Made by a program: the position numbers and the translations under genes
Assembly: GCF_024807615.1 (NCBI RefSeq)
Contig: NZ_JANUCJ010000001.1
Location: 872,361 to 936,360 of the forward strand
Direction of reading: 5' to 3'
DNA length: 64,000 nt
From: Tsukamurella ocularis
Lineage (GTDB): Bacteria; Actinomycetota; Actinomycetes; Mycobacteriales; Mycobacteriaceae
Notes under the pieces: model-generated
The model's database searches: none
What the model was told of the DNA's origin: nothing
Seen by the model: the letters and a program-made list of their open reading frames with translations, nothing else
Part shown: positions 1 to 8,465 of the stretch, piece after piece
Position numbering within the stretch: position 1 is the stretch's first letter
How the letters are laid out: each line of letters starts with the position of its first letter

Positions 1-89
1 CGTACGACCCTCTACGTCCCGCACGAGGGTGGGCTGACCATGCACCTCCACGCACAATCCTCTACGTCCCGCACGAGAGTCGGCTGACC
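1..89 (+). repeat. 50-bp imperfect tandem duplication before yrbEB
   Basis: Positions 9-39 and 59-89 match at 29 of 31 bases, and the match continues more weakly to the left edge (1-39 against 51-89, about 34 of 39). The unit length of 50 bp is not a multiple of three, so it shifts the reading frame between copies. Each copy carries a stop codon and a purine-rich stretch ahead of a possible start. Confidence 0.8.
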
Positions 90-95
90 GGATGA
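1..95 (+). CDS. 3' end of upstream yrbEA-type permease gene (frame uncertain)
   Basis: The window opens just upstream of yrbEB, where mce operons carry yrbEA, so the end of that MlaE-type permease gene is expected here. All three forward frames are open at the left edge and end at 37, 87 or 95. The frame ending at 95 overlaps the next start as ATGA, like other junctions in this operon. A 50-bp duplication (separate entry) makes the true stop impossible to fix from this window alone. No conserved permease motif is visible in so short a piece; the assignment rests on operon order. Confidence 0.45.
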   Translation, partial: YDPLRPARGWADHAPPRTILYVPHESRLTG

Positions 96-949
96 CCATC
101 GCCCCCTACCGCCCGAAGGGCCTTCGCACCGTCGGACGGCTGACCGATTCGCTGCGTGGAGCCCTGGCCCGCCTCGGCCAGATGGTCTCGTTCGTCGTCT
201 CCTCGGTCGCGCTCATCCCCCACGCGCTCCGGAACTACCCCAAGCAGACAGTCCGCACCATCACCGACCTCACGTGGGGCCGCGGCGCCGTGATCGTCGG
301 CGGAGGCACGTCGCTGATGATGGTCGTCCTGGGTCTCGCCGTCGGCGGCACCGTGGCGATCCAGGCCTTCGCCTCCCTCGACCTACTCGGGATGGGCCCG
401 CTCACGGGCGTCATCGCCGCGCTCGCCAACACCCGCGAGTTCGCGCCGATCCTCGCCGCCGCCGGCTTCGCCGTCCAGGCCGGCTGTCGCATGACCGCCG
501 AGATCGGCGCCATGCGGATCACCGAAGAAATCGACGCGCTGGAGGCGCTCGGCCTCCGCTCGATCTCCTTTGTGGTCAGCACGCGCATGATCGCCGGCAT
601 CGTCGCGATCGTGCCGATCTTCCTCATCGCGATCATCGTGAGCTTCTTCGCCAGCAGCACGATCGTCACGCTGGCGCAGGGCGACGCGGCCGGCACCTAC
701 GAGCACTACTTCCAGCAGTTCCTCTCCCCCGCCGACCTCATCGCCTCCATCGCCAAGGTGATCGTCTTCATCTGTGCTGTGATCCTCATCCACTGCTATC
801 AGGGCTTCTTCGCCGGGGGCGGCCCCGAGGGCGTGGGCGTGGCGTCGGGCCGCGCCGTCCGGGCCTCGATGGTCGCCATCGTGGTGCTCGACATGCTGAT
901 GACCCTCAGCATCTGGGGCGCCAGCAGCGAACTGGTCTTCCGGGGGTGA
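92..949 (+). CDS. yrbEB: YrbEB, MlaE-family permease of the mce transporter
   Basis: This 285-residue polytopic membrane protein belongs to the MlaE/YrbE permease family. With YrbEA it forms the membrane channel of an Mce lipid importer driven by a separately encoded ATPase (MceG). Around residues 110-150 it shows the family core: an N-T-R-E-F-A-P-I-L segment followed by the T-A-E-I-G-A-M-R-I-T-E-E-I-D-A-L coupling helix that contacts the ATPase. About five hydrophobic segments follow a short basic amino terminus. The ATG at 92 fits the family's usual length. It is followed four bases later by mceA, as the second permease of a standard mce operon. The substrate cannot be read from the sequence; steroid or fatty acid is likely given the neighbours. 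Confidence 0.93.
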   Translation: MTIAPYRPKGLRTVGRLTDSLRGALARLGQMVSFVVSSVALIPHALRNYPKQTVRTITDLTWGRGAVIVGGGTSLMMVVLGLAVGGTVAIQAFASLDLLGMGPLTGVIAALANTREFAPILAAAGFAVQAGCRMTAEIGAMRITEEIDALEALGLRSISFVVSTRMIAGIVAIVPIFLIAIIVSFFASSTIVTLAQGDAAGTYEHYFQQFLSPADLIASIAKVIVFICAVILIHCYQGFFAGGGPEGVGVASGRAVRASMVAIVVLDMLMTLSIWGASSELVFRG

Positions 950-953
950 CGGC

Positions 954-2102
954 ATGACGACGCGATGGCCTTCACCGGTGACGGGCATGATGACGCCCGG
1001 CCCCGTCCTCCTGCGGCGCGGCGTGGCCGCGGTCCTTGCGGCGCTCCTCACCATCACCGCGATCTGGGCGGTGCGTGCGGTCGTGACCGCGCCCCCGAAG
1101 ACCCTCACCCTCGTCGTGCGCAGCGTCGCGCCCGGCGTCGGGCCGGGTACCGCCGTCGAGATGGACGGCCTCCGCGTCGGCGCGGTCACCGACGTCGTCG
1201 ACCGCGGAGCCGGCAGACTCGGCGTGGGGATGCAATTCAACGGCGCCGCCGACGATCTGATCACCGATGCCGTCAAGGTGGCCTTCGCCCCGGGCAACAC
1301 CTTCGGCATCACCGTCGTCGCGCTCACCCCGGGACGCGGCGGCCGGACCCTCGCCTCGGGCGCCTCCTGGGAGCCGCTCTCGGCCCCCGACGACGGCACG
1401 ATGGCGTCCCTGCTCCGGTCACTGAGCACGATGGAGCGCGAGAGCTTCCGTCCGCACATGGCGCAGCTCATCGCGCAGATGGACACGGCCACCCGGCAGT
1501 TCCTGCCCTTCCTCGGGGCGGTCGGCGCCATCGCGGAGGCGAACGCCGACACCCAACGGATCCCGACCGCTGAGACGCTGCCGACGATCGCCGCGACACT
1601 CGGCGCACTGGACACGTCCGTCAAGCGGATGCTGCCCGGGCTCCGCGCGCTCTGGTCCTGGACCGGCCCGGACGCCCCGGGCTACCCGGAACGCCAGAAA
1701 GCCACCATCGACGCCTTCGCCTACGACTTCTCCCCGGCGCTGGCGGCCCTGCTCAGTGCGCCCAACGTCGCCGCACTCACGGAGGTGCTGGTACCCATCC
1801 GCGAACTCTCGACCCGGGCCGTGACGAGCTTCCCCGAGGCCGCCCGCAACGGACGCCAGCTCGAGGAACTCATCGAACGGATCCGACGGTCGATGCCGGA
1901 CAACGGTTCCGGCCCCGTGCTGAACCTCGACGTCACGTTCCAACAGTTCCCCGCCATCGCCTCGATGTTGCCGCCCGCGCCCCAGCTCTCCGTGACGCCC
2001 CCGGGCAAGCCCACGCCGCCCAGGCGGACGACCGGCGCGACAACGCCGACCACCACCACGCCGGCCTCCGCCACCACGCGGACCACGACGAAGGGCCGCT
2101 GA
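954..2102 (+). CDS. mceA: MceA, Mce-family lipid-shuttle protein
   Basis: A 382-residue protein with an amino-terminal membrane anchor (about residues 20-38), an MlaD/MCE domain (about 45-125) and a long helical MCE-fold region. In M. tuberculosis Mce1 and related systems six such proteins (A-F) form a hexameric periplasmic tube that carries lipids to the YrbE permeases. It is the first of six consecutive mce genes. The last 35 residues are a proline- and threonine-rich, probably disordered tail. ATG at 954 follows the yrbEB stop by four bases, which implies translational coupling. Confidence 0.92.
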   Translation: MTTRWPSPVTGMMTPGPVLLRRGVAAVLAALLTITAIWAVRAVVTAPPKTLTLVVRSVAPGVGPGTAVEMDGLRVGAVTDVVDRGAGRLGVGMQFNGAADDLITDAVKVAFAPGNTFGITVVALTPGRGGRTLASGASWEPLSAPDDGTMASLLRSLSTMERESFRPHMAQLIAQMDTATRQFLPFLGAVGAIAEANADTQRIPTAETLPTIAATLGALDTSVKRMLPGLRALWSWTGPDAPGYPERQKATIDAFAYDFSPALAALLSAPNVAALTEVLVPIRELSTRAVTSFPEAARNGRQLEELIERIRRSMPDNGSGPVLNLDVTFQQFPAIASMLPPAPQLSVTPPGKPTPPRRTTGATTPTTTTPASATTRTTTKGR

Positions 2103-2103
2103 C

Positions 2104-3123
2104 GTGCGCACCGCCCGCAATCCCGGAACCCTGCTCCTGATCTTCGTCGTCCTCATCGCCGTCGGCGGGGCGTTCACCGTGCGTGCGCTCACGCGTCCGG
2201 CCCAGGCGGCGCAGACGGCGTACGCGGCCATGTTCACCAATGCCTCCGGCCTCCGCTCCGGCGACGACGTGCGACTACTCGGCGTCCAGGTCGGGAAGGT
2301 CCGCGACGTCGCCCTCGACCAGGACGATGCCGCGCGCGGCACGCTCGCCCGGGTCGACTTCACCGTCAACCGCGACCAGCGGATCACCACCGCCACCACC
2401 CTGTCGATCCGGTTCCAGAACCTGACCGGCCTGCGGTACCTGGACCTCTCGCCGAGCGCAGCGCAGGCGGCAGCGGTCGCGCCGGGGTCCACGATCGACA
2501 CCGGCCGGACGGTGCCGTCCTTCGACGTGACAACGATCTTCAACGGCCTGCAGCCGGTTCTCGCCGCGATGCAGCCGGATCAGATCAACCACCTCGCACA
2601 GTCGATCGCGGCCGTCGTCGAAGGCGACGGTTCCGGGCTCGGTCCGCTGCTCGACGCCCTCCAGACGCTCGGCAGGTTCACCAACGACCGCTCGGCCCTC
2701 CTCCAGACCCTGGTCGGCAACCTCAAGGCGATCAACGACAGCCTCGGTGGGAAGTCCGGTTCCCTGCCCACCGTGATCGGCTACCTGAAGGGCATCGGCG
2801 AGGTCCTGCGGAACGCGGCGCCATCGACGAAAGTCCTGTCCGACCAAGGCGCCGAGCTCATGGCCGCGGCCGACTCGCTGCTGCGGGGAGCGGGACTGCA
2901 ACCCGCCGGCAGCTCGCTCCTCGAACTCGCCCGTCCGGAAATACCGCGCCTGCAGAGCCTCGTCGACCTCGCCGCACTGCTCCCGGGCCTGTTCGCGAAT
3001 CTGACCCAGCAGCAGGTCCCCTCCGCCGGTGGGGACACCGGCTGCAGCCGCGGCGAGGCGCAGCTGCCCGCCGGTGTCCTCGTCTTCCTCCGCGGATCGA
3101 AGGTGACGCTGTGCAAGCGCTGA
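2104..3123 (+). CDS. mceB: MceB, Mce-family protein
   Basis: A 339-residue Mce protein: signal-anchor helix (about residues 8-28), MCE domain with the typical S-G-L-R-S-G-D-D-V-R-L-L-G motif near residue 50, then a helical barrel-forming region. The GTG start lies one base after the mceA stop. A pair of cysteines sits close to the carboxyl terminus (G-C-S-R-G and L-C-K-R), a feature shared with MceC and MceD here and possibly forming disulphides in the cell envelope (inference). The 3' end overlaps mceC by 13 bases. Confidence 0.92.
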   Translation: MRTARNPGTLLLIFVVLIAVGGAFTVRALTRPAQAAQTAYAAMFTNASGLRSGDDVRLLGVQVGKVRDVALDQDDAARGTLARVDFTVNRDQRITTATTLSIRFQNLTGLRYLDLSPSAAQAAAVAPGSTIDTGRTVPSFDVTTIFNGLQPVLAAMQPDQINHLAQSIAAVVEGDGSGLGPLLDALQTLGRFTNDRSALLQTLVGNLKAINDSLGGKSGSLPTVIGYLKGIGEVLRNAAPSTKVLSDQGAELMAAADSLLRGAGLQPAGSSLLELARPEIPRLQSLVDLAALLPGLFANLTQQQVPSAGGDTGCSRGEAQLPAGVLVFLRGSKVTLCKR

Positions 3124-4175
3124 ACCTGCTCGTGCCCCTGCTCCGCGACGGCTGCGGGCTCGCGACGAAGTTGGCCTCCGGCCTCGAAGAGGCTTGGGCG
3201 CAGCCGAGTTCGAAGAACCGTCAGCTCACCTTCGGCGTCCTCGGTGTGGCGCTCGCTCTGGTGCTGATGATCGCCAGCTCGGTCCTCGCGGTCCGGCCCC
3301 TCGGTACCACCACCTACACCGCGAACTTCCCCGAGGCCGGTATGGTCCGCCCGGGCGACGACGTCCGCGTGGCCGGTGTCTCGGTCGGCTCCGTCGAACG
3401 GGTGGCACTGGAGGGCGGCCACGTGAACGTCGGTCTCCGCGTCACGAAGAAAGTGCACATCGGCGATCAGTCCCGGGTCGCGGTGAAGATGCTGACCGGC
3501 GTCGGTGGCTACTTCGTCGACATCGACTCGATCGGCACCACGCCGCTGGGTGCGACCGCGATCCCCCCGGCGCGCGTGCGGATCCCCTACAGCCTGGTGG
3601 AGACCTTCCAGCAGGCCGATCCGAAGATCCGCGCGATCGACCCGACGCCGCTGCGGGAGTCGCTGGCCCAGATCCAGCGGGCGACCAGTGGCAAGCCCGG
3701 GCAGATGAAGGAACTCCTGTCCACCCTGCAGGGCGTGGTGCAGAGCATCTCGACGCAGAAGGACGAGGTCGGTGGCTTCGTGCAGACCCTCTCGGAGTAC
3801 TCGGCCGCCATCGACCGCAACGGCGACGTGCTCACGCAGGCGATGCGCGACATGAACATCTACTTCTCCACCGCGCGGCTGAACGTCGCCGGCTACCAGC
3901 GCTTCATGCGCTCGCTCGACCTGGTGCTCAAGCGGATCATCCCGCCGGCGAACTTCTACCAGGAGAATCTCGCCTCCATGGAGGCCCAGTTCAACCTCAT
4001 GTCCGGCCAGATCAGCGGGCTTCTCGTCAAGTACCAGAAGATGATCGACGACGCGATGGCCCTCCTTGGGCGGATCCAGTCCTCGGTGAAGCCGGACGGC
4101 ACCATCGTCCTCGACGGCTCCGTTCCCACGATCTCGTCCCAGTACTGCATCCCGCTGGAAGGGGCTCCGTGCTGA
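3111..4175 (+). CDS. mceC: MceC, Mce-family protein
   Basis: A 354-residue Mce protein starting at a GTG that lies inside the end of mceB. A hydrophobic anchor (about residues 45-65) is preceded by a 40-residue cytosolic stretch, then comes the MCE domain (E-A-G-M-V-R-P-G-D-D-V-R-V-A-G) and a long helical section. Two cysteines flank the last ten residues (Q-Y-C and A-P-C at the very end). It overlaps mceD through TGATG at 4173-4177, so translation is coupled. It is part of the same envelope lipid-import tube. Confidence 0.92.
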   Translation: MQALNLLVPLLRDGCGLATKLASGLEEAWAQPSSKNRQLTFGVLGVALALVLMIASSVLAVRPLGTTTYTANFPEAGMVRPGDDVRVAGVSVGSVERVALEGGHVNVGLRVTKKVHIGDQSRVAVKMLTGVGGYFVDIDSIGTTPLGATAIPPARVRIPYSLVETFQQADPKIRAIDPTPLRESLAQIQRATSGKPGQMKELLSTLQGVVQSISTQKDEVGGFVQTLSEYSAAIDRNGDVLTQAMRDMNIYFSTARLNVAGYQRFMRSLDLVLKRIIPPANFYQENLASMEAQFNLMSGQISGLLVKYQKMIDDAMALLGRIQSSVKPDGTIVLDGSVPTISSQYCIPLEGAPC

Positions 4176-5284
4176 TGATCTCCAAGATCCTGGGCTCGAA
4201 ATGGCTGGTCACTGCGATCGCGATCACGGTGGTCGGGTCGATCATCGCGGCGGCCCTCTACGTCGCGCGCACCCCCGACAAGGCGCAGGCGCGGTACTGC
4301 GCGCTCATGCCCGACGCGATCGGCCTCTACGTCGGCAACCCCGTGACCCGGCTCGGCGTGCCGATCGGCAAGGTCACGGCCGTCAGTCCCGACAGCACCG
4401 CGGCGCGGGTCGAGTTCGACGTCGACGGCGACCAGTCCGTGAGTGCGAGCACCGGGGCGGTCACCGTCGCCGCGTCGCTGATCGCCTCCCGCCAACTCGC
4501 CCTCGTCGACGGTGCCACGAAGGGGCCTGCGCTGCAGGCCGGGAAATGCTTGACCGACACCAAGACCCCGCAGTCGCTGAGCCGCAGCCTCAGTTCCATC
4601 GGCGACGCAGCGGCGAAACTCACCACGGGCGGCGGCCCCGAACAGGCCAAGCAGGTGCAGGATTCGTTGACCTCCCTCGCGGCGGCGGTCGACGGCACCG
4701 GGCCCGACGTCAACGGCGTCATCGAGAGCCTCGCCACGCTGCTCGACGACCCCGGCCCCGGCATCGGCGACGTGGGCCGCAGCCTCGATTCGATCTCCTC
4801 TCTCACCGGCGGCATGACCTCGAACTGGAACCCGCTCAAGCAGCTCCTCGTCACCGCCCCCGACGGTCTCGCCGACATCATCGTCCCCACCGCGAAGACC
4901 ACCGAGACCCTCGCCGAGGCCCTGATCCCGCTCGGAAAGCTCCTGCGCGACCTGATCTCCCACTACGGCCACAACCTGTGGCCCATCCTCGACACCGTGA
5001 TCCCGGCGTCGCGACTGGTCAGCGCCGGTGTCAAGAACTGGGGCGACCTCCTCGGCTTCCTTCCGCCGCTGATCGACGCCTTCAACGTCTCCTTCGATCA
5101 GCGCACCCTGGGACTCAAAGTCGTCTTCACTCCGCCGTCGACGAAGATGGTCGCGCGGAACCCGGAACTGACCTGCGCGAACGTCAACCGGATCGCGCCG
5201 GGCCAGTGCAAGGTCGTCGACCCCGGCCACATCGACGTCGACCTGATCTCGGCCATCCTCCGCGGGACGGGAGCCGCCCGATGA
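4175..5284 (+). CDS. mceD: MceD, Mce-family protein
   Basis: A 369-residue Mce protein beginning M-I-S-K-I-L-G-S-K-W-L-V with an anchor helix at about residues 8-28 and an MCE domain with D-A-I-G-L-Y-V-G-N-P-V near residue 50. I chose ATG at 4175 because it overlaps the mceC stop (TGATG); a GTG at 4169 in the same frame would add two residues. Two cysteines lie in the terminal 35 residues. The stop overlaps the mceE start as ATGA at 5281-5284. Confidence 0.92.
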   Translation: MISKILGSKWLVTAIAITVVGSIIAAALYVARTPDKAQARYCALMPDAIGLYVGNPVTRLGVPIGKVTAVSPDSTAARVEFDVDGDQSVSASTGAVTVAASLIASRQLALVDGATKGPALQAGKCLTDTKTPQSLSRSLSSIGDAAAKLTTGGGPEQAKQVQDSLTSLAAAVDGTGPDVNGVIESLATLLDDPGPGIGDVGRSLDSISSLTGGMTSNWNPLKQLLVTAPDGLADIIVPTAKTTETLAEALIPLGKLLRDLISHYGHNLWPILDTVIPASRLVSAGVKNWGDLLGFLPPLIDAFNVSFDQRTLGLKVVFTPPSTKMVARNPELTCANVNRIAPGQCKVVDPGHIDVDLISAILRGTGAAR

Positions 5285-6324
5285 ACCGCCCGACTCTACG
5301 TGGCCGCATCTCCCGCGGCCTGCTCCTGCTGGTCGTCCTCGCGCTCGGCGTCGTCGGCGTCCTCCGGGCGAGCCCCTCGACGCTGCCCGACCCGACCACC
5401 TGGTCCACCTCGGGATGGCCACTGCGCGTGGAGTTCTCCAACGCCCTGAACCTGCCCGACCAGGCGCAGGTCCGGTTCAACGGCCGGTCCGTCGGACGGA
5501 TGGAGTCGGTGCGGCTCGACGGGGACCGCGCGGTCGCGACCCTCACCATCAGCGAGCCGGCCAGCATCCCCGCGGACACCAACGCCGAACTGCGGCAGGA
5601 CACCCTGCTCGGCGACGTCTACATCGCCCTCGTCTCGGCGCCCACCTCGACCGCGCAGCCGCTGCGGGCCGGCGGGCTCATCCCGCTCGCGCAGAGCCGC
5701 CCGCCGGACCACGTCGAGGACCTCATGACCAGCCTCTCGGGCTTCCTCGGCAGCGGCGGCGTCTCCCAGCTCGGCAACACGGTGCAGCGGATCGACGGTG
5801 CCTTCCCCGACGATCCCGCGCGCACCCGCAAGATCACCGACAACCTGGCATCCACGATCATGGCCTGGGCCAACGACACGAGCTCGCTGGACACTGCGCT
5901 CCGCTCCGTCGTCGGGGTCACCGGCACGATCGCCGCCGAACACGGGATGCTCAGCGAGTACCTCGCTCCGGAGGGCCTCCGGCGCTGGGGCGTCATCTCC
6001 GAGACCGCCCGGGTCACGGAGGTCTTCGCCTCGCTGGCCCCGCTGCTCACGAATGCGGCGCCCCTGACGCCCGGCATCCGTGATCTCGCCGCACTCTTCA
6101 CACAGGTGATCAGCCCGCTCCTGCTCCTCGACCGGCCCGTGGGCGCCACCCGCCCGGACAACCTCATCAACCTGCGCAACCTGTTCCGGGACAAGATCAT
6201 CCCGTGGGTGGAGCACGGCCCCAAGGTGAACGTCGTCAAGGTGTCCGACGGCCCCGCGGTGCCGACGGCCGAGAAGGCGGAGCAGGCGCTCCGCGCGATG
6301 CGCATGATCGGGGCAGTCCGATGA
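5281..6324 (+). CDS. mceE: MceE, Mce-family protein without a lipobox
   Basis: A 347-residue protein in the position of MceE, with an amino-terminal hydrophobic segment (residues 12-29), an MCE domain around 45-120 and the usual helical remainder. MceE of M. tuberculosis (LprK and relatives) is normally a lipoprotein anchored through a lipobox cysteine. Here the segment runs V-L-A-L-G-V-V-G-V-L-R-A-S and I find no cysteine anywhere in the protein, so it must be held by its uncleaved helix. It overlaps mceD and mceF by ATGA at both ends. Confidence 0.9.
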   Translation: MNRPTLRGRISRGLLLLVVLALGVVGVLRASPSTLPDPTTWSTSGWPLRVEFSNALNLPDQAQVRFNGRSVGRMESVRLDGDRAVATLTISEPASIPADTNAELRQDTLLGDVYIALVSAPTSTAQPLRAGGLIPLAQSRPPDHVEDLMTSLSGFLGSGGVSQLGNTVQRIDGAFPDDPARTRKITDNLASTIMAWANDTSSLDTALRSVVGVTGTIAAEHGMLSEYLAPEGLRRWGVISETARVTEVFASLAPLLTNAAPLTPGIRDLAALFTQVISPLLLLDRPVGATRPDNLINLRNLFRDKIIPWVEHGPKVNVVKVSDGPAVPTAEKAEQALRAMRMIGAVR

Positions 6325-7280
6325 AGAAGGAAGTCCTTGCGAACGCGATCACGTTCACCGTCGTCCTCCTGGTCGGACTCTTCATCCTCCTCGTCGGCTA
6401 CATGGGACTGCGGCCGGGCGTAACGTACACGACGCTCTCGCTCAAGCTCGCGCACACCGGACAGCTGTCAGCCGGCACGCCCATCCTCCTGCGCGGCGTC
6501 CGGATCGGTGATGTGACCGGCGTGGAGCCGTCGACCGACGGCGTGCGGATCGCCCTCAGGTACCCGGCGGAGTACCGGATCCCCGTCGACTCCGCCCTGT
6601 CAGTCGAGCAGCTCAGCGCGCTCAGCGAGCCGTACGTGGAGTTCGCACCCCGCTCGTCCGGCGGCGCCGTCTTCACCTCCGGCAGCGAGATTCCGGCGAC
6701 CGCGGTCTCCCAGTCCCGGTCCGTCAGCGACGTCTTCGAAGCGCTCGCCGCGCTCAACCGCACGGCCGACACCGGGGCGCTCGGCGGGATCGTGAAGACA
6801 GCCTGGCAGGCAACGTCGGGCCGCGATGACGACCTGACCACACTGAGCCGGGCCGGTCAGCTACTCAGTTCGACGGTGCTCAGCCGGATGCCCGCGATCC
6901 GCAGCATGTTCGCCAACACCCAGGTCTACTCGGCGGATCTGGACTGGACCGCGAACGCCGTGCAGCGGCTCGGCGCCGAGTTCCAGAACACCGCGAACGT
7001 GGTGCTCAGCGCGGTGCAGGCCGTGCAGCGGATGGTGCTGACGCTCAACGCACCCGACCCGTTCGTGAACACCATCGACCCGTTCCTCAAGCGGCTCAAG
7101 CCCTACCTCGACGAGCTGCTCCCCGCACTCGCCACCACCGGCGGCCCGTTCATCTCGATCTTCTCGGCGCTCAATCGCACGGTGCCGCAGATCGATCTCA
7201 GCACGCTCCTGTCGAACGCCCTGCAGGTCGCCGGCACCGACGGTGCCGCCCGCGTCACCCTGACCCTTCCCCGCCCCTGA
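6321..7280 (+). CDS. mceF: MceF, Mce-family protein
   Basis: A 319-residue Mce protein, last of the six, with a signal-anchor helix at residues 8-28, an MCE domain (S-A-G-T-P-I-L-L-R-G-V-R-I-G-D-V-T-G) and a helical tail. It starts at ATG 6321, overlapping mceE. It is shorter than many MceF proteins, which often carry a long proline-rich tail; here the protein stops soon after the helical domain. Fourteen bases separate it from the mas gene, so it belongs to the same transcript. Confidence 0.9.
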   Translation: MKKEVLANAITFTVVLLVGLFILLVGYMGLRPGVTYTTLSLKLAHTGQLSAGTPILLRGVRIGDVTGVEPSTDGVRIALRYPAEYRIPVDSALSVEQLSALSEPYVEFAPRSSGGAVFTSGSEIPATAVSQSRSVSDVFEALAALNRTADTGALGGIVKTAWQATSGRDDDLTTLSRAGQLLSSTVLSRMPAIRSMFANTQVYSADLDWTANAVQRLGAEFQNTANVVLSAVQAVQRMVLTLNAPDPFVNTIDPFLKRLKPYLDELLPALATTGGPFISIFSALNRTVPQIDLSTLLSNALQVAGTDGAARVTLTLPRP

Positions 7281-7294
7281 CTCGAGAGGACCAC

Positions 7295-8029
7295 ATGGCG
7301 CAGGAGCACGATCCCGACGAAGCCGCCGCCGGCACACCGGAGACCGACCCCCGCGGCACCGCCGGCGCCCGGAAGAAGGTGCGCCCGGAGAGCGCGGAGC
7401 CGACGCGGCGGTCACCGTCGGGCACGGTGCGCACCGTCCTCGCGACGGTCGTGGTCGTGGCCCTCATCGTCGCCTCGGTACTGCTCTACCTGCAGACCCG
7501 CACGCTGGGCACCGAGCGCCAGGAGGCCGCCGACCGGGCGCGCGCGGAGCAGATAGCCTCCGATTACGCCGTGAAGGCGGCGACGATGGACTACCGCGAC
7601 CTGACCCCGTGGCTCAACGGCGTGAAGGCCGGGGTGACACCGGAACTGGCGAAGAAATTCGACTCCATCCTCGACCTGATGCGGGAGGTGGTCACGCCGC
7701 TGCGGCTGACCTCCACGGGGCGAGCGTCTTTCGCCAAGACCACCTCCGAGGTGAACGGCATCTACCAGGTGAAGGTCGCCGTCGACGTCTCCTCGCAGAA
7801 CGTCCAGGCCCCGCAGGGCACTGTCAGCACGAGCACCTACTCGGTGAGCCTGGACCGGAACCGCGACTGGATCATCACGGAGGCCGGCGATCCCGCGAAC
7901 CCCAACGCCGTACTCAGCGGCGTCGGCGGGGGCTCTGCCCCGACCGCGAACCCGTCGGCCTCGGCCACCCCGCAGCCACCCACCCCCACCATGCCCGCGC
8001 TGCCCGCACCGTCGGGCACCCCCAACTGA
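7295..8029 (+). CDS. Mce-associated membrane protein (Mas)
   Basis: A 244-residue protein with a charged, disordered cytosolic amino terminus (residues 1-45), one transmembrane helix (about 47-68) and an extracytoplasmic domain, ending in a proline/serine tail. Mas (Mce-associated) proteins are encoded directly after mceF in many mce operons, and Mas-type proteins such as OmamA are needed for Mce complex stability. A good purine-rich site (gagagga) precedes ATG 7295. The carboxyl tail contains one copy of the GCACCGTCG word, encoding A-P-S. Confidence 0.8.
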   Translation: MAQEHDPDEAAAGTPETDPRGTAGARKKVRPESAEPTRRSPSGTVRTVLATVVVVALIVASVLLYLQTRTLGTERQEAADRARAEQIASDYAVKAATMDYRDLTPWLNGVKAGVTPELAKKFDSILDLMREVVTPLRLTSTGRASFAKTTSEVNGIYQVKVAVDVSSQNVQAPQGTVSTSTYSVSLDRNRDWIITEAGDPANPNAVLSGVGGGSAPTANPSASATPQPPTPTMPALPAPSGTPN

Positions 8030-8045
8030 CTCCGAAGGACGAACG

Positions 8046-8261
8046 ATGCTGCAGCGCTTCCTGGACTACGAGATGAAGGTCTCGGAGTTCATCGGCTTCC
8101 TGATCCTCGTCGGCATCCCCTACGGGATCATCGGCCTCATCTGGTCGCTCACCCACATGGACCACCTCGGGGATCTCACCGGGATCGACCGCATCATCTC
8201 GTTTCTCGGCGCCATCGTCTGCTGGCCCGTGCTCCTCTTCTCGAACGTGACGATGCAGTGA
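8046..8261 (+). CDS. Small two-helix membrane protein in mce operon
   Basis: A 71-residue protein that is almost all membrane: helix one about residues 14-33 (I-G-F-L-I-L-V-G-I-P-Y-G), a short charged loop with H-M-D-H-L, and helix two about 50-66. ATG at 8046 is preceded by gaaggacga as a ribosome site. I do not recognise a named family. Its place between mas and the oxygenase, in the same direction with short gaps, suggests an accessory subunit of the Mce transporter. Confidence 0.75.
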   Translation: MLQRFLDYEMKVSEFIGFLILVGIPYGIIGLIWSLTHMDHLGDLTGIDRIISFLGAIVCWPVLLFSNVTMQ

Positions 8262-8455
8262 TGGCCCTGGTGCGGATCATCGACGTGGTGGTCCAGTACG
8301 TGAAGATCCTCGGCGGCCGGCAGAAGGCGCCCGCCGTGGTCCGCTTCGCGGCGTGGCTCCTTCTCCTCGCCGCCGTTCTCGCGGCCGTCGCCGTCGTGGT
8401 CGTGGGGCTGATCCGCCTCAACGACTACCTCGCCACCCTGCCGCCGACCCGATAG
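8261..8455 (+). CDS. Small one-helix membrane protein in mce operon
   Basis: A 64-residue protein with a basic amino half (V-K-I-L-G-G-R-Q-K) and one strong hydrophobic segment at about residues 30-52. ATG at 8261 overlaps the TGA of the preceding gene at 8259-8261, so the two are coupled. No known domain is recognised. Its size, coupling and position suggest it works with the preceding small membrane protein, perhaps linking the transporter to the downstream oxygenase (inference). Confidence 0.65.
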   Translation: MALVRIIDVVVQYVKILGGRQKAPAVVRFAAWLLLLAAVLAAVAVVVVGLIRLNDYLATLPPTR

Positions 8456-8465
8456 GAGCACCCCC

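Noticed and set aside
383-1624. Long minus-strand open frames opposite mceA and other mce genes
   Set aside because: They mirror the third-position GC of the real genes, have arginine-, alanine- and proline-rich composition and no domains, and break operon logic.
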